In this document: positions 16,870 through 24,698 of the stretch, piece by piece
How positions within the stretch are numbered: position 1 is the first letter of the stretch
Layout: each line of letters opens with the position of its first letter
Virus record (IMG/VR): IMGVR_UViG_3300049717_000205
Location: 1 to 37,258 of that record
Reading direction: 5' to 3' (one strand)
DNA: 37,258 bases
Origin: a virus
The notes under the pieces: model-generated
What the model saw: the letters and a program-made list of their open reading frames with translations, nothing else
Databases searched by the model: none
Told to the model about the DNA's origin: nothing
Made by a program: the position numbers and the translations under genes

Positions 16870-17936
16870 CTACCCTAATCCGTTACAATGTGCGATCGTT
16901 TCAAGGAGCACTCGTCTCCAATCGTTTTCATTTTCCATGTCCTTGACAATTCGTTCAAACATCTTTATCCGTCTCGGGCGAGTCATCATCGTTATCTCTT
17001 TTTCAGTAAATCCGGTATGCGTTGCAATCACATACTCCTGTTCATCCAACGCATACTCGAAGTCATCGTGAAACAGTAACGCTGCTAACTCACCAAGGGA
17101 AAAAAAGACGCGTAATCCAATGCAGTCTTTATCGTTGTCTGACACTCCCCGCATTGTGTTTCAACCAACATATCAATTTGAGGCAACCCATTCATCGCAT
17201 CTCGGACCAGTATACGGTCGTCGGCAATCAGTCCACCTCGATCGGCGAAGATCATGTTTCCCGCTATCATCGACTCGAACATATCCTGTGGAATCTGGAA
17301 TCCATCTTCAAGTGTTTTGAAACTTGTGAGATTGTCGTTTACAAGCTTCACCTGAAAATCAAGAATTCGGGTCGGTGAATACGTCTTCTCATTCCGAAGC
17401 GCATCGCCGATCGTAGGAATCTTAAAGGTCATGACCTTGAATACCTTATCTTCCCAGCCCAACTCTTTTTGTCCAGCAAGTTTTTTATCAATTCGTCTTT
17501 GCCATCCTCGATTCAAAGTGACTGTCAACGAACCAATAACGCCTTTGTTGTCCGGTATTTTCAGGGATTCAAGGTCAATATCTACGAAGTTTGTTGAATT
17601 ACAACGACCGCATCGGCACTGTTGGCGCTTTAAGACCGATCCAAACGTTTCCGCGTGCCCTGCAACCAATATGGCTGCCGCATCCGGTAACGGAATATGC
17701 TTTACAATTTCAGGAATCTTTTTACCAGAGGATTCCTCGAATTCATAAGAAACATTTTTGCTGCCAAGCGTATTCAATAAACCCGACAACACGCTTGCCG
17801 TCCAGGTCTGCGGTTTCTCTCTCCGCATGACCTCGTTGTGAATAATTCTTTCCATAAAACCACCAACCAAGTTCACATCAAACGATGTGATGTCTTCGTC
17901 TTGGTAGGTAAATCCAATAGGCAACACCCTTTTCAT
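16870..17936 (-). CDS. Tail assembly chaperone, -1 frameshift fusion (gpGT-like)
   Basis: A -1 shift at the slippery run 17106-17100 joins the 279 codons of the zero frame to 76 residues of the overlapping frame (SLGELAALLFHDDFEY... to HCNGLG, stop at 16870), giving about 355 aa. The downstream frame has an ATG at 17154 but no ribosome binding site there, and the two frames overlap by 70 nt exactly around seven T. This is the arrangement of lambda gpG/gpGT and P2 gpE/E', where the minor fused product guides tape measure and tube assembly. The tape measure gene follows 17 bp later. Frameshifting is inferred, not measured. Confidence 0.82.
17085..17936 (-). CDS. Tail assembly chaperone / T4-baseplate-family-like protein, zero-frame product
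   Basis: 283 aa. After about 100 residues comes HIPLPDAAAILVAGHAETFG, then a cysteine cluster QCRCGRCNST...VDIDLESLKI and, near the C-terminus, VETQCGECQTT. The four or more cysteines suggest a structural zinc site, as in the T4 gp26/gp51-like baseplate-family proteins found upstream of tape measure genes in many myoviruses. The end of the frame (DYASFFPLVS) carries the slippery site. The ATG at 17936 has AAGGAG 5 nt upstream. The gene order sheath, tube, this gene, tape measure supports a chaperone or hub-assembly role. Confidence 0.78.
   Translation of the reverse strand: MKRVLPIGFTYQDEDITSFDVNLVGGFMERIIHNEVMRREKPQTWTASVLSGLLNTLGSKNVSYEFEESSGKKIPEIVKHIPLPDAAAILVAGHAETFGSVLKRQQCRCGRCNSTNFVDIDLESLKIPDNKGVIGSLTVTLNRGWQRRIDKKLAGQKELGWEDKVFKVMTFKIPTIGDALRNEKTYSPTRILDFQVKLVNDNLTSFKTLEDGFQIPQDMFESMIAGNMIFADRGGLIADDRILVRDAMNGLPQIDMLVETQCGECQTTIKTALDYASFFPLVS
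17100..17106 (-). promoter_or_regulatory. -1 ribosomal frameshift site T TTT TTT
   Basis: In the zero frame the codons read TCT TTT TTT CCC, so the heptamer is in the exact X XXY YYZ register for tandem slippage. About 14 nt downstream the mRNA can form a hairpin (AGCAG / CTGTT around loop CGTTA, enclosed by GTGA / TCAC), a possible stimulator. Confidence 0.82.
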
Positions 17937-17960
17937 AAACGCTCCTTGTATGTGTATGGT

Positions 17961-17994
17961 ATGAGCATGCCGGTCAGCTCATGCCAACCGGCAT
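17961..17994 (-). promoter_or_regulatory. Alternative hairpins between tube and chaperone genes
   Basis: An 8-bp perfect stem pairs ATGCCGGT (17974-17967 side) with ACCGGCAT (17994-17987 side) around a 12-nt loop. A competing 6-bp stem pairs ATGAGC (17966-17961) with GCTCAT (17982-17977), overlapping the loop. No T tract follows, so this is not a standard terminator. It may protect the 3' end of tube mRNA or tune expression of the chaperone. Confidence 0.55.
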
Positions 17995-18004
17995 CTCACT
18001 GTGA

Positions 18005-18448
18005 TTACGAGATCGCTGTGTACGTTTCTTCCCAGTGATCAACGTGGGCTTGAATCTTTTGATCAGACTTCGCACTGTCGCCTTTGGCGTTGGTATCGAA
18101 ATCCGTCAACGAATAATCAGGGAAGATCATCCCAGTAAAGGCGATGCTCAACACCTGCTTGCCATGTCGATGCTGAGTCAAGACACCATTGACCTTCTTG
18201 CCAGCAAGCGTATCGTCAAAAAATCCTGCGAAGGTTTTATCATCTGCAGAACCATCACGGGTACGGATCATTGTAACCTGTCCGCATTCCTCGATTCCAT
18301 CGCTGAAATTGAGTTGCTGATTGGTTCCGGCGTCAACCGTAGTCATAACGCCAGTTTTCTTAGACATCCCCTGCAGCTTGTGAAATGCAGGAGCTACAAG
18401 TCCGGGCAAACTCAACGTCCACCCATTGACAGGAATTAAATCATTCAT
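18005..18448 (-). CDS. Tail tube protein
   Basis: 147 aa, the usual size of gp19/Afp1-type tube subunits. The beta-rich body has the family-like segments GWTLSLPGLVAPAFHKLQGM near the N-terminus and SIAFTGMIFPDYSLTDFDTNAKG toward the end. It follows the sheath gene and precedes the chaperone pair, the invariant order of contractile tails. The ATG at 18448 has AAAGGAG 8 nt upstream. Its leader holds a perfect palindrome (18463-18480) and its 3' end is followed by stable hairpins, which may set the high tube level needed. Confidence 0.87.
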   Translation of the reverse strand: MNDLIPVNGWTLSLPGLVAPAFHKLQGMSKKTGVMTTVDAGTNQQLNFSDGIEECGQVTMIRTRDGSADDKTFAGFFDDTLAGKKVNGVLTQHRHGKQVLSIAFTGMIFPDYSLTDFDTNAKGDSAKSDQKIQAHVDHWEETYTAIS

Positions 18449-18462
18449 AAATCGTTCTCCTT

Positions 18463-18480
18463 TGTCTCACCGGTGAGACT
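18463..18480. repeat. Palindrome GTCTCACCGGTGAGAC, copy 1
   Basis: A perfect 16-bp palindrome lies between the sheath and tube genes, just before the tube ribosome binding site. The identical 16 bp recur at 36632-36647. As RNA it folds into a 6-bp stem with a CCGG loop; as DNA it could bind a dimeric regulator. Confidence 0.7.
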
Positions 18481-18501
18481 AATTGTTTTCAGTTAAGTTT
18501 T

Positions 18502-20016
18502 TTAGGTCGCTTCGGGCGCTGGTGCAGTCGTGGGAACTGGTTCATTTGCACTTACTGTAAGAGCATCCCGGGTCTGGAAGATATTGATGGTTCCGGACTC
18601 GATCGCTTCCACAGGATGGAACGTAAAGTCAGCTTGCAACTCTCCATTGTCTTCCATCTGCACGGTGTTGTTTTCGTCATCGCATTTCACCTGGACGTTA
18701 TTGTCATAACCACCGCGGTCATTGAACGCACCGTTTTTCCAGCAATCTTGCGCGAAGAACGTCAGGTCATCGAACACCTTTTTGCGCGTTTTCGTATTCG
18801 GCGGTTCCTGTTCAAGCCACATGAAGCTGTTCTGGAACGAAGAGATGAACCAGTTCGTCATCCTGCGGACGTGAATGGAATAATACTTCCGTAACGTCGA
18901 GAACGTGCGCGATGTCCGAACAATATTGCTCTTGCCCGGAATATACTGCACCGGATTGAATCCAGTTGCATTTAACGCTTTCAGCTCATCCGGTCCATAG
19001 ATCGGGAATTCAAGCTGATAAACGTCAACCAATGCCGTGGTTTCGCCCGCAGGAGCAACCCACGGGAAACCACCACGATCGCGACATTTCCTGACCCAGC
19101 CAGCTCCAAGAGCATGACCCATCATCGGCACCTCAACGGTTCCGCCGTTGCCATCGTCAACCTCTCCCCACGACCGATAGCCAGCCATAAAGCTCTTCAC
19201 TTTTAACAACGTCTCATACGTTGTTCCCAGCGTATCGACTCCCATACCATAAGGAGACGCAATCACACCGATGATCTTTGCCTGTCCCTCGATATAGGTC
19301 TGCAGCGAAGTCGCTGCATCAACACCATGAATATCGCAGTTCATAAGCGCAGACAAAGGCAGGCCATTGAACAATGGATAGTTGGTTTCATAACCACCGA
19401 GATCAATTGCAGCCACACCATCAGCACCAGTAGCCAACTGCGTCATCGCAGACGTTGCCGTTGGCAACGTTGCCGGAGTCGTGACCGTAACCGCAACGTA
19501 ATACGAGTTTCCGTTGACGATCTGACTGACATTCGCATTCGAGAGATATAACCATTTCTCTACCAACTGCGGAGTCGAGTCATTCGGTCCCTGATAATAC
19601 ACAAACAGATCACGATGACCTGTGGGATCTGCGAGCGATGCCAAGATCGAAACCCACGTGTTGTTACCGTCCTTGCCGGGACTAAGGTTTCCCTTAACCG
19701 CCGACTGGATCGTCCACGTTGTCGACACCAGCGTCGCCGTGACCGCATCGGAAGCAACAATCCTACTGCCGTAGAATTTCGCACCATATGCACCACAATT
19801 CTTGAACAAACCCCGACGAATATAACCGCCGAGATAGCTCGAATCCAAAGCTCCGAATACCTTTTGATCTTCCGTGGGGCTATACACCGGAACCGCCGCA
19901 CCAACTGGGCCGCGGCGAGATGTAAACAATCCACCGAAAACAAAGATATCACTAGGGCTAACTTGAGGCGAATCAGCCGATTCACGCTCATTTACAGAAA
20001 TTCCTATGCCACTCAT
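18502..20016 (-). CDS. Tail sheath protein
   Basis: 504 aa. The N-terminal FVFGGLFTSRRGPVGAAVPVYSPTEDQKVFG is the typical sheath opening (a GPVG turn followed by the F-G segment), and the C-terminal half contains WFISSFQNSFMWLEQEPPNTKTRKKVFDDLTFFAQ with the conserved inner domain that contacts the tube and forms the mesh of donated strands. The protein contracts to drive the tube through the envelope. The ATG at 20016 follows AAAGGAG. A Pro/Ala-rich tail (residues about 490-504) ends the protein. Confidence 0.92.
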   Translation of the reverse strand: MSGIGISVNERESADSPQVSPSDIFVFGGLFTSRRGPVGAAVPVYSPTEDQKVFGALDSSYLGGYIRRGLFKNCGAYGAKFYGSRIVASDAVTATLVSTTWTIQSAVKGNLSPGKDGNNTWVSILASLADPTGHRDLFVYYQGPNDSTPQLVEKWLYLSNANVSQIVNGNSYYVAVTVTTPATLPTATSAMTQLATGADGVAAIDLGGYETNYPLFNGLPLSALMNCDIHGVDAATSLQTYIEGQAKIIGVIASPYGMGVDTLGTTYETLLKVKSFMAGYRSWGEVDDGNGGTVEVPMMGHALGAGWVRKCRDRGGFPWVAPAGETTALVDVYQLEFPIYGPDELKALNATGFNPVQYIPGKSNIVRTSRTFSTLRKYYSIHVRRMTNWFISSFQNSFMWLEQEPPNTKTRKKVFDDLTFFAQDCWKNGAFNDRGGYDNNVQVKCDDENNTVQMEDNGELQADFTFHPVEAIESGTINIFQTRDALTVSANEPVPTTAPAPEAT

Positions 20017-20035
20017 AATGATTCTCCTTTATAGA

Positions 20036-20230
20036 TTATTCAGGTTTCGCCGTGATCGAGATCGCACCGGCTTTGATAAGGTCTTTGCAGTGTTGACTCG
20101 TACACACAATTTCAGCAACATGCTCGACCGTGCCAAACGGCTTTAATATCAATGATTTCGGCTCGTTGTTTTCTTTGTAACAAATCGAAAGCAAAAAATT
20201 CTTATTATTTCTCAATACATTGTCAGTCAC
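20036..20230 (-). CDS. Small protein upstream of sheath, unknown
   Basis: 64 aa from GTG at 20230, with AGGAGG 4 nt upstream; no ATG alternative is well placed. The sequence is mixed alpha/beta with two cysteines (CTSQHCKDLI). Small frames just before sheath genes occur in Mu- and P2-like phages and are mostly uncharacterised. The tight spacing to its neighbours and strong ribosome site support it as a true gene. Function not assigned. Confidence 0.7.
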   Translation of the reverse strand: MTDNVLRNNKNFLLSICYKENNEPKSLILKPFGTVEHVAEIVCTSQHCKDLIKAGAISITAKPE

Positions 20231-20238
20231 AAATCCTC

Positions 20239-20832
20239 CTAAGACTGAATCGAAATTTTAATTTCATCACCACCGTCGTCATCGTCTTCAACACCCTCAG
20301 TTGATTCAACCGTGAAATCGGTAACAGCTTTCACAGTCTTACCAGGCAACAACGACAACGGTACAATCACTTCATACGTAAATACATCCTCGAACACACC
20401 ATCGGCAATAACGGGAGTCGGAACAATGCTCTGGATGAAGACATCGAACCTCTGATCGCTAATCGTAATCCAACGCTGACCTTCTTCATTTTTGAACGCC
20501 GTCAGTCCTAATCGCATCAACTCCAATGCATCATCGTATCTATTGCTACACATCGTTACCTGAAACAAGAACCGGCTTCGAATCGGCGGCGGCGTCAACG
20601 TGACCGTATGGTCTGTGGCGTTATACTGTTTCTGCCTTTCGACCCAAACAAATTCATCCGGAGTCGGCGCAATCGGTTGCACGACAATCTCAGGATAAAC
20701 AGGTGCCGTCTTCTCTTTCGGTTGCGGATTAAAAAACTTCGCCTTTACCGGAACATTCGTCCGCACCATCGCGCCAGCGAATACATCCATAAACGATTGA
20801 TTCACTGTGAGCATGTCGATGGGATTGCTCAT
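20239..20832 (-). CDS. Tail terminator/completion-like protein
   Basis: 197 aa. A body of about 165 residues (RSRFLFQVTMCSNRYDDALELMRLG...WITISDQRFDVFIQSIVPTP...VFEDVFTYEVIVPL) has the alternating alpha/beta pattern of tail terminator proteins that cap the tube. A highly acidic tail follows (EGVEDDDDGGDE). Its start overlaps the previous gene by ATGA. Placement just before sheath supports this role; family similarity is weak. Confidence 0.6.
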   Translation of the reverse strand: MSNPIDMLTVNQSFMDVFAGAMVRTNVPVKAKFFNPQPKEKTAPVYPEIVVQPIAPTPDEFVWVERQKQYNATDHTVTLTPPPIRSRFLFQVTMCSNRYDDALELMRLGLTAFKNEEGQRWITISDQRFDVFIQSIVPTPVIADGVFEDVFTYEVIVPLSLLPGKTVKAVTDFTVESTEGVEDDDDGGDEIKISIQS

Positions 20833-21320
20833 ACGAACACTTCCTCTTTAACCTCGGTCACAATCGATTGCAATACCGAACTCAACTTGGATTTCAGTTC
20901 CTGTAACGTCAACCGATACAGTGGTCGCGCCGGCATTCCCGTTTCAACGCTTCCATATTCATGGATAAGCGCAAGCAACGCCATATCGATTCCACCTTTA
21001 TGCTGCTTTCCACCTTTTACACCCACGAACGCTTTGCCAACGGCGATATCATAGATCTTGATGTTTTGCATTAACTCGCCGGTCGCAATCAATATTCTTG
21101 AGTCAAGTCCATGACTCTCTTTCCACTGCCGATACCATTCATTCAACGGAGCCAATGGCAGATCCTGACTTTCAAGATGTTGCAACAACGCTTCATGGTA
21201 TCTGGTCACAATGCCAGCAACAACCCGATGCTGCAGTGTCTTCACAAATTTTGGCATCGACGACATAACCCGTCGCGCCTTTGCCCAGTCACCAGTCATT
21301 GTCACATCAAAACTATCCAT
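20829..21320 (-). CDS. Tail completion protein (HK97 gp10 / Mu gpG-like)
   Basis: 163 aa. KFVKTLQHRVVAGIVTRYHEALLQHLESQ is followed by the distinctive LIHEYGSVETGMPARPLYRLTLQ, where the H-E-x-G...I/M-P-A-R-P-F/L motif marks phage virion morphogenesis/neck proteins. It joins the head-tail interface. It overlaps the upstream connector by 8 nt. Confidence 0.8.
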   Translation of the reverse strand: MDSFDVTMTGDWAKARRVMSSMPKFVKTLQHRVVAGIVTRYHEALLQHLESQDLPLAPLNEWYRQWKESHGLDSRILIATGELMQNIKIYDIAVGKAFVGVKGGKQHKGGIDMALLALIHEYGSVETGMPARPLYRLTLQELKSKLSSVLQSIVTEVKEEVFV

Positions 21321-21744
21321 TTAACGGCCTTCGCTTATGACATCCAAGAACCATTGCTATTGAAGACTCAAACATATCCGGCCTCGGCTTAACACTCGAA
21401 ATTTCAAACTCAACGCCTCCGGAAACTATCAGAGCGCGTTCACGCTCGATCACAATCTTTTTCTTGTCCAGTTCCCACGTCGACAACACCACAATCAGAT
21501 CCACATCCTCAACAACTCCAAGCTTATCCTTCACCTTGTCTTTTGGATTCGAATACGTGACGCCATACAGAGTCGTGTTCGATATAACCGAAGGATCTGT
21601 CGGAATCTCATTGCTGACTATTCCGAATGTGCTGTTGTCCTGAGCTTTTGGTTTCAAAAGTCGATAACCAACCGTAAGCTCCCAGTCATTCGACAGGAAC
21701 TCGTAAAACTCTTTCTTCGTGCTTTTGAAATCCCACACATCCAT
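21313..21744 (-). CDS. Head-tail connector/closure protein
   Basis: 143 aa. Its start (21744) forms TAATG with the stop of the previous connector gene. Sequence: helical N-terminus (DFKSTKKEFYEFLSNDWEL), then beta segments (VDLIVVLSTWELDKKKIVIERERALIV). It resembles neck/head-closure proteins only in size, composition and location between connector 1 and tail completion. No specific family is claimed. Confidence 0.58.
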   Translation of the reverse strand: MDVWDFKSTKKEFYEFLSNDWELTVGYRLLKPKAQDNSTFGIVSNEIPTDPSVISNTTLYGVTYSNPKDKVKDKLGVVEDVDLIVVLSTWELDKKKIVIERERALIVSGGVEFEISSVKPRPDMFESSIAMVLGCHKRRPLNG

Positions 21745-22433
21745 TATGTTGTCACACCGATATATGGTTCTTTCGCGTCATCATTGAACTTGTTAATCAG
21801 TTTCCGTCCTTCTTCGTTATATCGTCCGAACAACGACGCAACTTCAAGCCCTTCAACCTGGAATCCGCGCTGGGCCAACATCTCCGGTGTCAAATCAACC
21901 AATGCATTTCCAAGGGCATGATTCATTACGTGCCTCCGGTTGTCAGGGATAAGATCGGCTTCAACAGGTATACCAAAACCAAAGAAGTCCCACGTGCAAC
22001 CAGTCGCAAGAGCTGCGAAGAACTCGATTTCCTTTCGTTCCGGATAGACTCTGAAATCACCATAGTCGCGCTTATACTCATCACCGGGATATCGCCGATC
22101 GGTAATGTCTTCGAACCACTCGAAGTAATGATCACCCGGATAAATCTCATACGACTTGGTCGGCAAACACCGGATGGTTCGGTCGTCCTTCCACACGATT
22201 TTGAGCAAAAGGATATTCGCAGGTATCGGCACAATGTTCGTAGGAACAACAAAAGTCAAACTCGTCTTTACCCAGAACTGTCGCTTTCGTGCCAATGCAT
22301 GAATACCATTGTAAACGTAACCATTCAAAATCGTACCGTCATCGTCAGCAAAATACTTTTCCAAGTTTCTCTTGCCAAGCAATCGTTTCAGTTCCGAAAC
22401 CAATGTTGGGGGCGTATAGGTTTGGTCAGCCAT
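21744..22433 (-). CDS. Head completion / connector protein
   Basis: 229 aa. The N-terminal PPTLVSELKRLLGKRNLEKYF is helical. The central part has beta strands rich in aromatic residues (YPGDHYFEWFEDITDRRYPGDEY, DFRVYPERKEIEFFA). The C-terminal helix bundle (MNHALGNALVDLTPEMLAQRGF...NEEGRKLINKF) resembles neck connector proteins that dock on the portal. It begins 1 nt after the MuF-zincin stop (22435). Exact homologue unknown. Confidence 0.6.
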   Translation of the reverse strand: MADQTYTPPTLVSELKRLLGKRNLEKYFADDDGTILNGYVYNGIHALARKRQFWVKTSLTFVVPTNIVPIPANILLLKIVWKDDRTIRCLPTKSYEIYPGDHYFEWFEDITDRRYPGDEYKRDYGDFRVYPERKEIEFFAALATGCTWDFFGFGIPVEADLIPDNRRHVMNHALGNALVDLTPEMLAQRGFQVEGLEVASLFGRYNEEGRKLINKFNDDAKEPYIGVTT

Positions 22434-22434
22434 A

Positions 22435-24141
22435 TTATTGCGGATTCACCGGTCCAAAGTATTTATCAAATAAGGCAACGATCTTCATTACGGTATCGTC
22501 ACCCAGTTCAGTTCGTATTCGCAACGCCAACTCTCTCAAATCAGCATTCCGTGTCACATACCATGACACCATTTCAGCAAAATGCTCCTTGACATTCTTC
22601 GTAGCTTGTTCGTCAATGTAGACACCCAGCGGTTTCGTCATCTTCCAGTTGCCGGCTTCAAAGATATTGCCACCGCCAACATTCTCCCACGCCAAGTCTG
22701 CAAACTCTTTAAAGAATTCCGGAGCACTGTAATGGATGCTGTGTCCGATTTCGTGAACAACCGTCCAGCCAAAGTCACCGCCTTCACTGCTCTTGGGGTC
22801 AATGAAAATCGATCGATGCTCAAGCGAATACACGGCCAATTCGTTTTCTGCCAGATCTTCACGGATGATATTGGTCAACTTCATATTCGACTTCATCTGC
22901 TCATACGGCATCACGTCCATGGTATCGGCCATGATGTTCATTTCGTCAAGCGCAAACTCATCGTCAACACTGATTCCATAGATGTCCTGCATATACTTGG
23001 CAGCATCAGCAGGATTAACAAAGGCACCAATCCGTTCCGCATTGAAATACGGTTCGGGTGCCGGCATCTTCTCGACTTCTGAGATGTAGTTTCTGATTCC
23101 GCGTTCATCCGGTTGCGTCGGTTTCAAGATCGACTGACCGGTTTCATATTCGCAGTAGCAACCACAGTTGATGACGTTGTTGGCGCTGGCCCCCGGATCG
23201 TGCGGCCTCATCATTTCCTCGCCATCTACCGTAAACCGTTCATTGAACTTTAACGTGGTTCCGGCCACTGCCTTATGCGATTTTCTTGCACTGGCACGAA
23301 TCAGTTGATACCACGTCTTCAACACCTCGACACCAAACCGTTCTCGATATTCGTTGGCAAACTCATACTCACCAAAGTTGGCAGCATCCGCTACCTCGGT
23401 AATGGCGATCGTAGACGCATTGGACTTGTCACCAAGGACAGACTTGACTCGATTGACCATTGTCGATCGATCGTCTCCATTGGCATAACCACTGGCAAGA
23501 CTTGACTGCAGACGTTTCTTTAGGTTCTCAGTAATCGTTTGCGTCTTGATCTTGAAATCTTTGCCGAACAAATACTCATGCGCTTTGCGATTAAATTGAC
23601 TCCACTGGGCATCAAAATTCACGTTGAACTTAATGCTAAAAGGCGGGTTCGCGCCAACCTGTTTGTATTGGATCTTTGTGGGTATGGACGCAACACTGCG
23701 CTCCGCGTACGGGAACAAGGACGTATTTGAATCAATGCCCTTGCTCTTTTTTCGGAACACCTCGTAGCGCTTGTCCGTGGCCAGACTCAGATCTTTGTAG
23801 ACCTGCTCGGTGCCACCTCGAAGCGCAGATGTTTTTGAATTTGCGATCATAAGACCCAGCGTCAATAAAAAAGGCAAGCCATTGACTACATCCCCATTGG
23901 TCAGATTCAAGTTCTTGATAACCTCGGGATCATATTCCTGTCTTGCCTTTATCGGAACATAGTTTATTTCAGCAACCTGTTTGTTCAAATACTGATAGAC
24001 CTGGTCTCGTTCTTCAACTTCATCTTTATCGAAGGGAACGTCCTCAATAATGTCATCGGTTACGTCATCATACAAACCACCCAACGACTTTTCCAACTCA
24101 GCAACATCCGGCCTAAAATCATACGAGTGATGTACTGGCAT
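22435..24141 (-). CDS. MuF-type head protein fused to zinc metallopeptidase domain
   Basis: 568 aa. Residues about 200-350 hold the MuF/SPP1 gp7-type domain: a helical core, TWYQLIRASARKSHKAVAGT, DGEEMMRPHDPGASANNVINCGCYCEY (the family's DPG...NC-C motif). Residues about 370-568 carry HEIGH at 463-467 (zinc ligands H463, H467, catalytic E464) and KEHFAEMVSWY, giving a third ligand at E519 or E523, the gluzincin pattern of anthrax lethal factor-like domains. MuF proteins are packaged in the head; MuF-toxin fusions may be injected. The peptidase target is unknown. It overlaps the C2H2 gene by 23 nt and has no clear Shine-Dalgarno at the ATG (24141). Confidence 0.83.
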   Translation of the reverse strand: MPVHHSYDFRPDVAELEKSLGGLYDDVTDDIIEDVPFDKDEVEERDQVYQYLNKQVAEINYVPIKARQEYDPEVIKNLNLTNGDVVNGLPFLLTLGLMIANSKTSALRGGTEQVYKDLSLATDKRYEVFRKKSKGIDSNTSLFPYAERSVASIPTKIQYKQVGANPPFSIKFNVNFDAQWSQFNRKAHEYLFGKDFKIKTQTITENLKKRLQSSLASGYANGDDRSTMVNRVKSVLGDKSNASTIAITEVADAANFGEYEFANEYRERFGVEVLKTWYQLIRASARKSHKAVAGTTLKFNERFTVDGEEMMRPHDPGASANNVINCGCYCEYETGQSILKPTQPDERGIRNYISEVEKMPAPEPYFNAERIGAFVNPADAAKYMQDIYGISVDDEFALDEMNIMADTMDVMPYEQMKSNMKLTNIIREDLAENELAVYSLEHRSIFIDPKSSEGGDFGWTVVHEIGHSIHYSAPEFFKEFADLAWENVGGGNIFEAGNWKMTKPLGVYIDEQATKNVKEHFAEMVSWYVTRNADLRELALRIRTELGDDTVMKIVALFDKYFGPVNPQ

Positions 24142-24610
24142 TGGTTGTGTGTGCGCTATTCATGTGAATCTGCAGTTTACGTTTTGACGGAAACTTTAGT
24201 TCGCACTTTGTGCAGGGAAACTTTTTTGTATCAACAGATTCATCAGCCATGGCATCTGTTTCCGCTGCAGGGGATGTAGTATCAGCATTGACTACTGCAT
24301 CAGTTGCCGCGGCATTTTCCAGAGGTTGTTCCGGTTGGACCGGAACATTGAGCGCAGATTCAATCGGAACAACAACGACCTGAGTATTTTCTGCTTCACC
24401 AATGTTCTCCTTGGATTGGGTTGAAACGGCTTTTGCTTTTTGATTTATCTCATGTTCTGCTTTTTTAAGATCTACACACTCCCAGCCGCGCTCGCCGTGC
24501 ATAGAAACAGCATGATGTGCGGATACAAGAACCGATTGGCCTGGTGCAACAAGTTGACCAAGGTGACGTGTTGCAATCGTGCCATTGTATCGTAATTCAT
24601 GGTTATCCAT
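24119..24610 (-). CDS. C2H2 zinc-finger protein between capsid and MuF genes
   Basis: 163 aa from the ATG at 24610, 8 nt after AGGAG; an upstream start would read through the terminator hairpin. The first 45 residues are a compact region (LRYNGTIATRHLGQLVAPG). A long Ala/Glu/Pro/Thr-rich linker (about 60-130) leads to one canonical C2H2 finger at 133-154 (CTKC, 12 residues, H, 4 residues, H). The Pro/Ala linker is reminiscent of capsid decoration or scaffold proteins. The finger could bind DNA or protein. Possible head-tail joining or decoration protein; not recognised further. Confidence 0.7.
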   Translation of the reverse strand: MDNHELRYNGTIATRHLGQLVAPGQSVLVSAHHAVSMHGERGWECVDLKKAEHEINQKAKAVSTQSKENIGEAENTQVVVVPIESALNVPVQPEQPLENAAATDAVVNADTTSPAAETDAMADESVDTKKFPCTKCELKFPSKRKLQIHMNSAHTTNASTSLV

Positions 24611-24636
24611 TGCCAAACTCCTGTTCATGATGAAAT

Positions 24637-24676
24637 AAAAAGGGTGACTAGGGCCATACAACCTAGCCACCCTTGG
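24637..24676 (-). terminator. Intrinsic terminator after the capsid gene
   Basis: AAGGGTGGCTAGG pairs with CCTAGTCACCCTT (24674-24662 with 24652-24640; one mismatch) around a short loop, followed on the minus strand by TTTTTATTT. It lies 23 nt after the polyprotein stop and before the C2H2 gene, so it probably caps an abundant capsid mRNA with partial read-through into the rest of the late operon. Confidence 0.8.
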
Positions 24677-24698
24677 GGTTGCCTCGCGAGACACCTTC

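Noticed and set aside
16870-17154. Independent 94-aa gene before the tape measure
   Set aside because: The ATG at 17154 lacks a ribosome site and the frame is better explained as the -1 frameshift extension of the chaperone.
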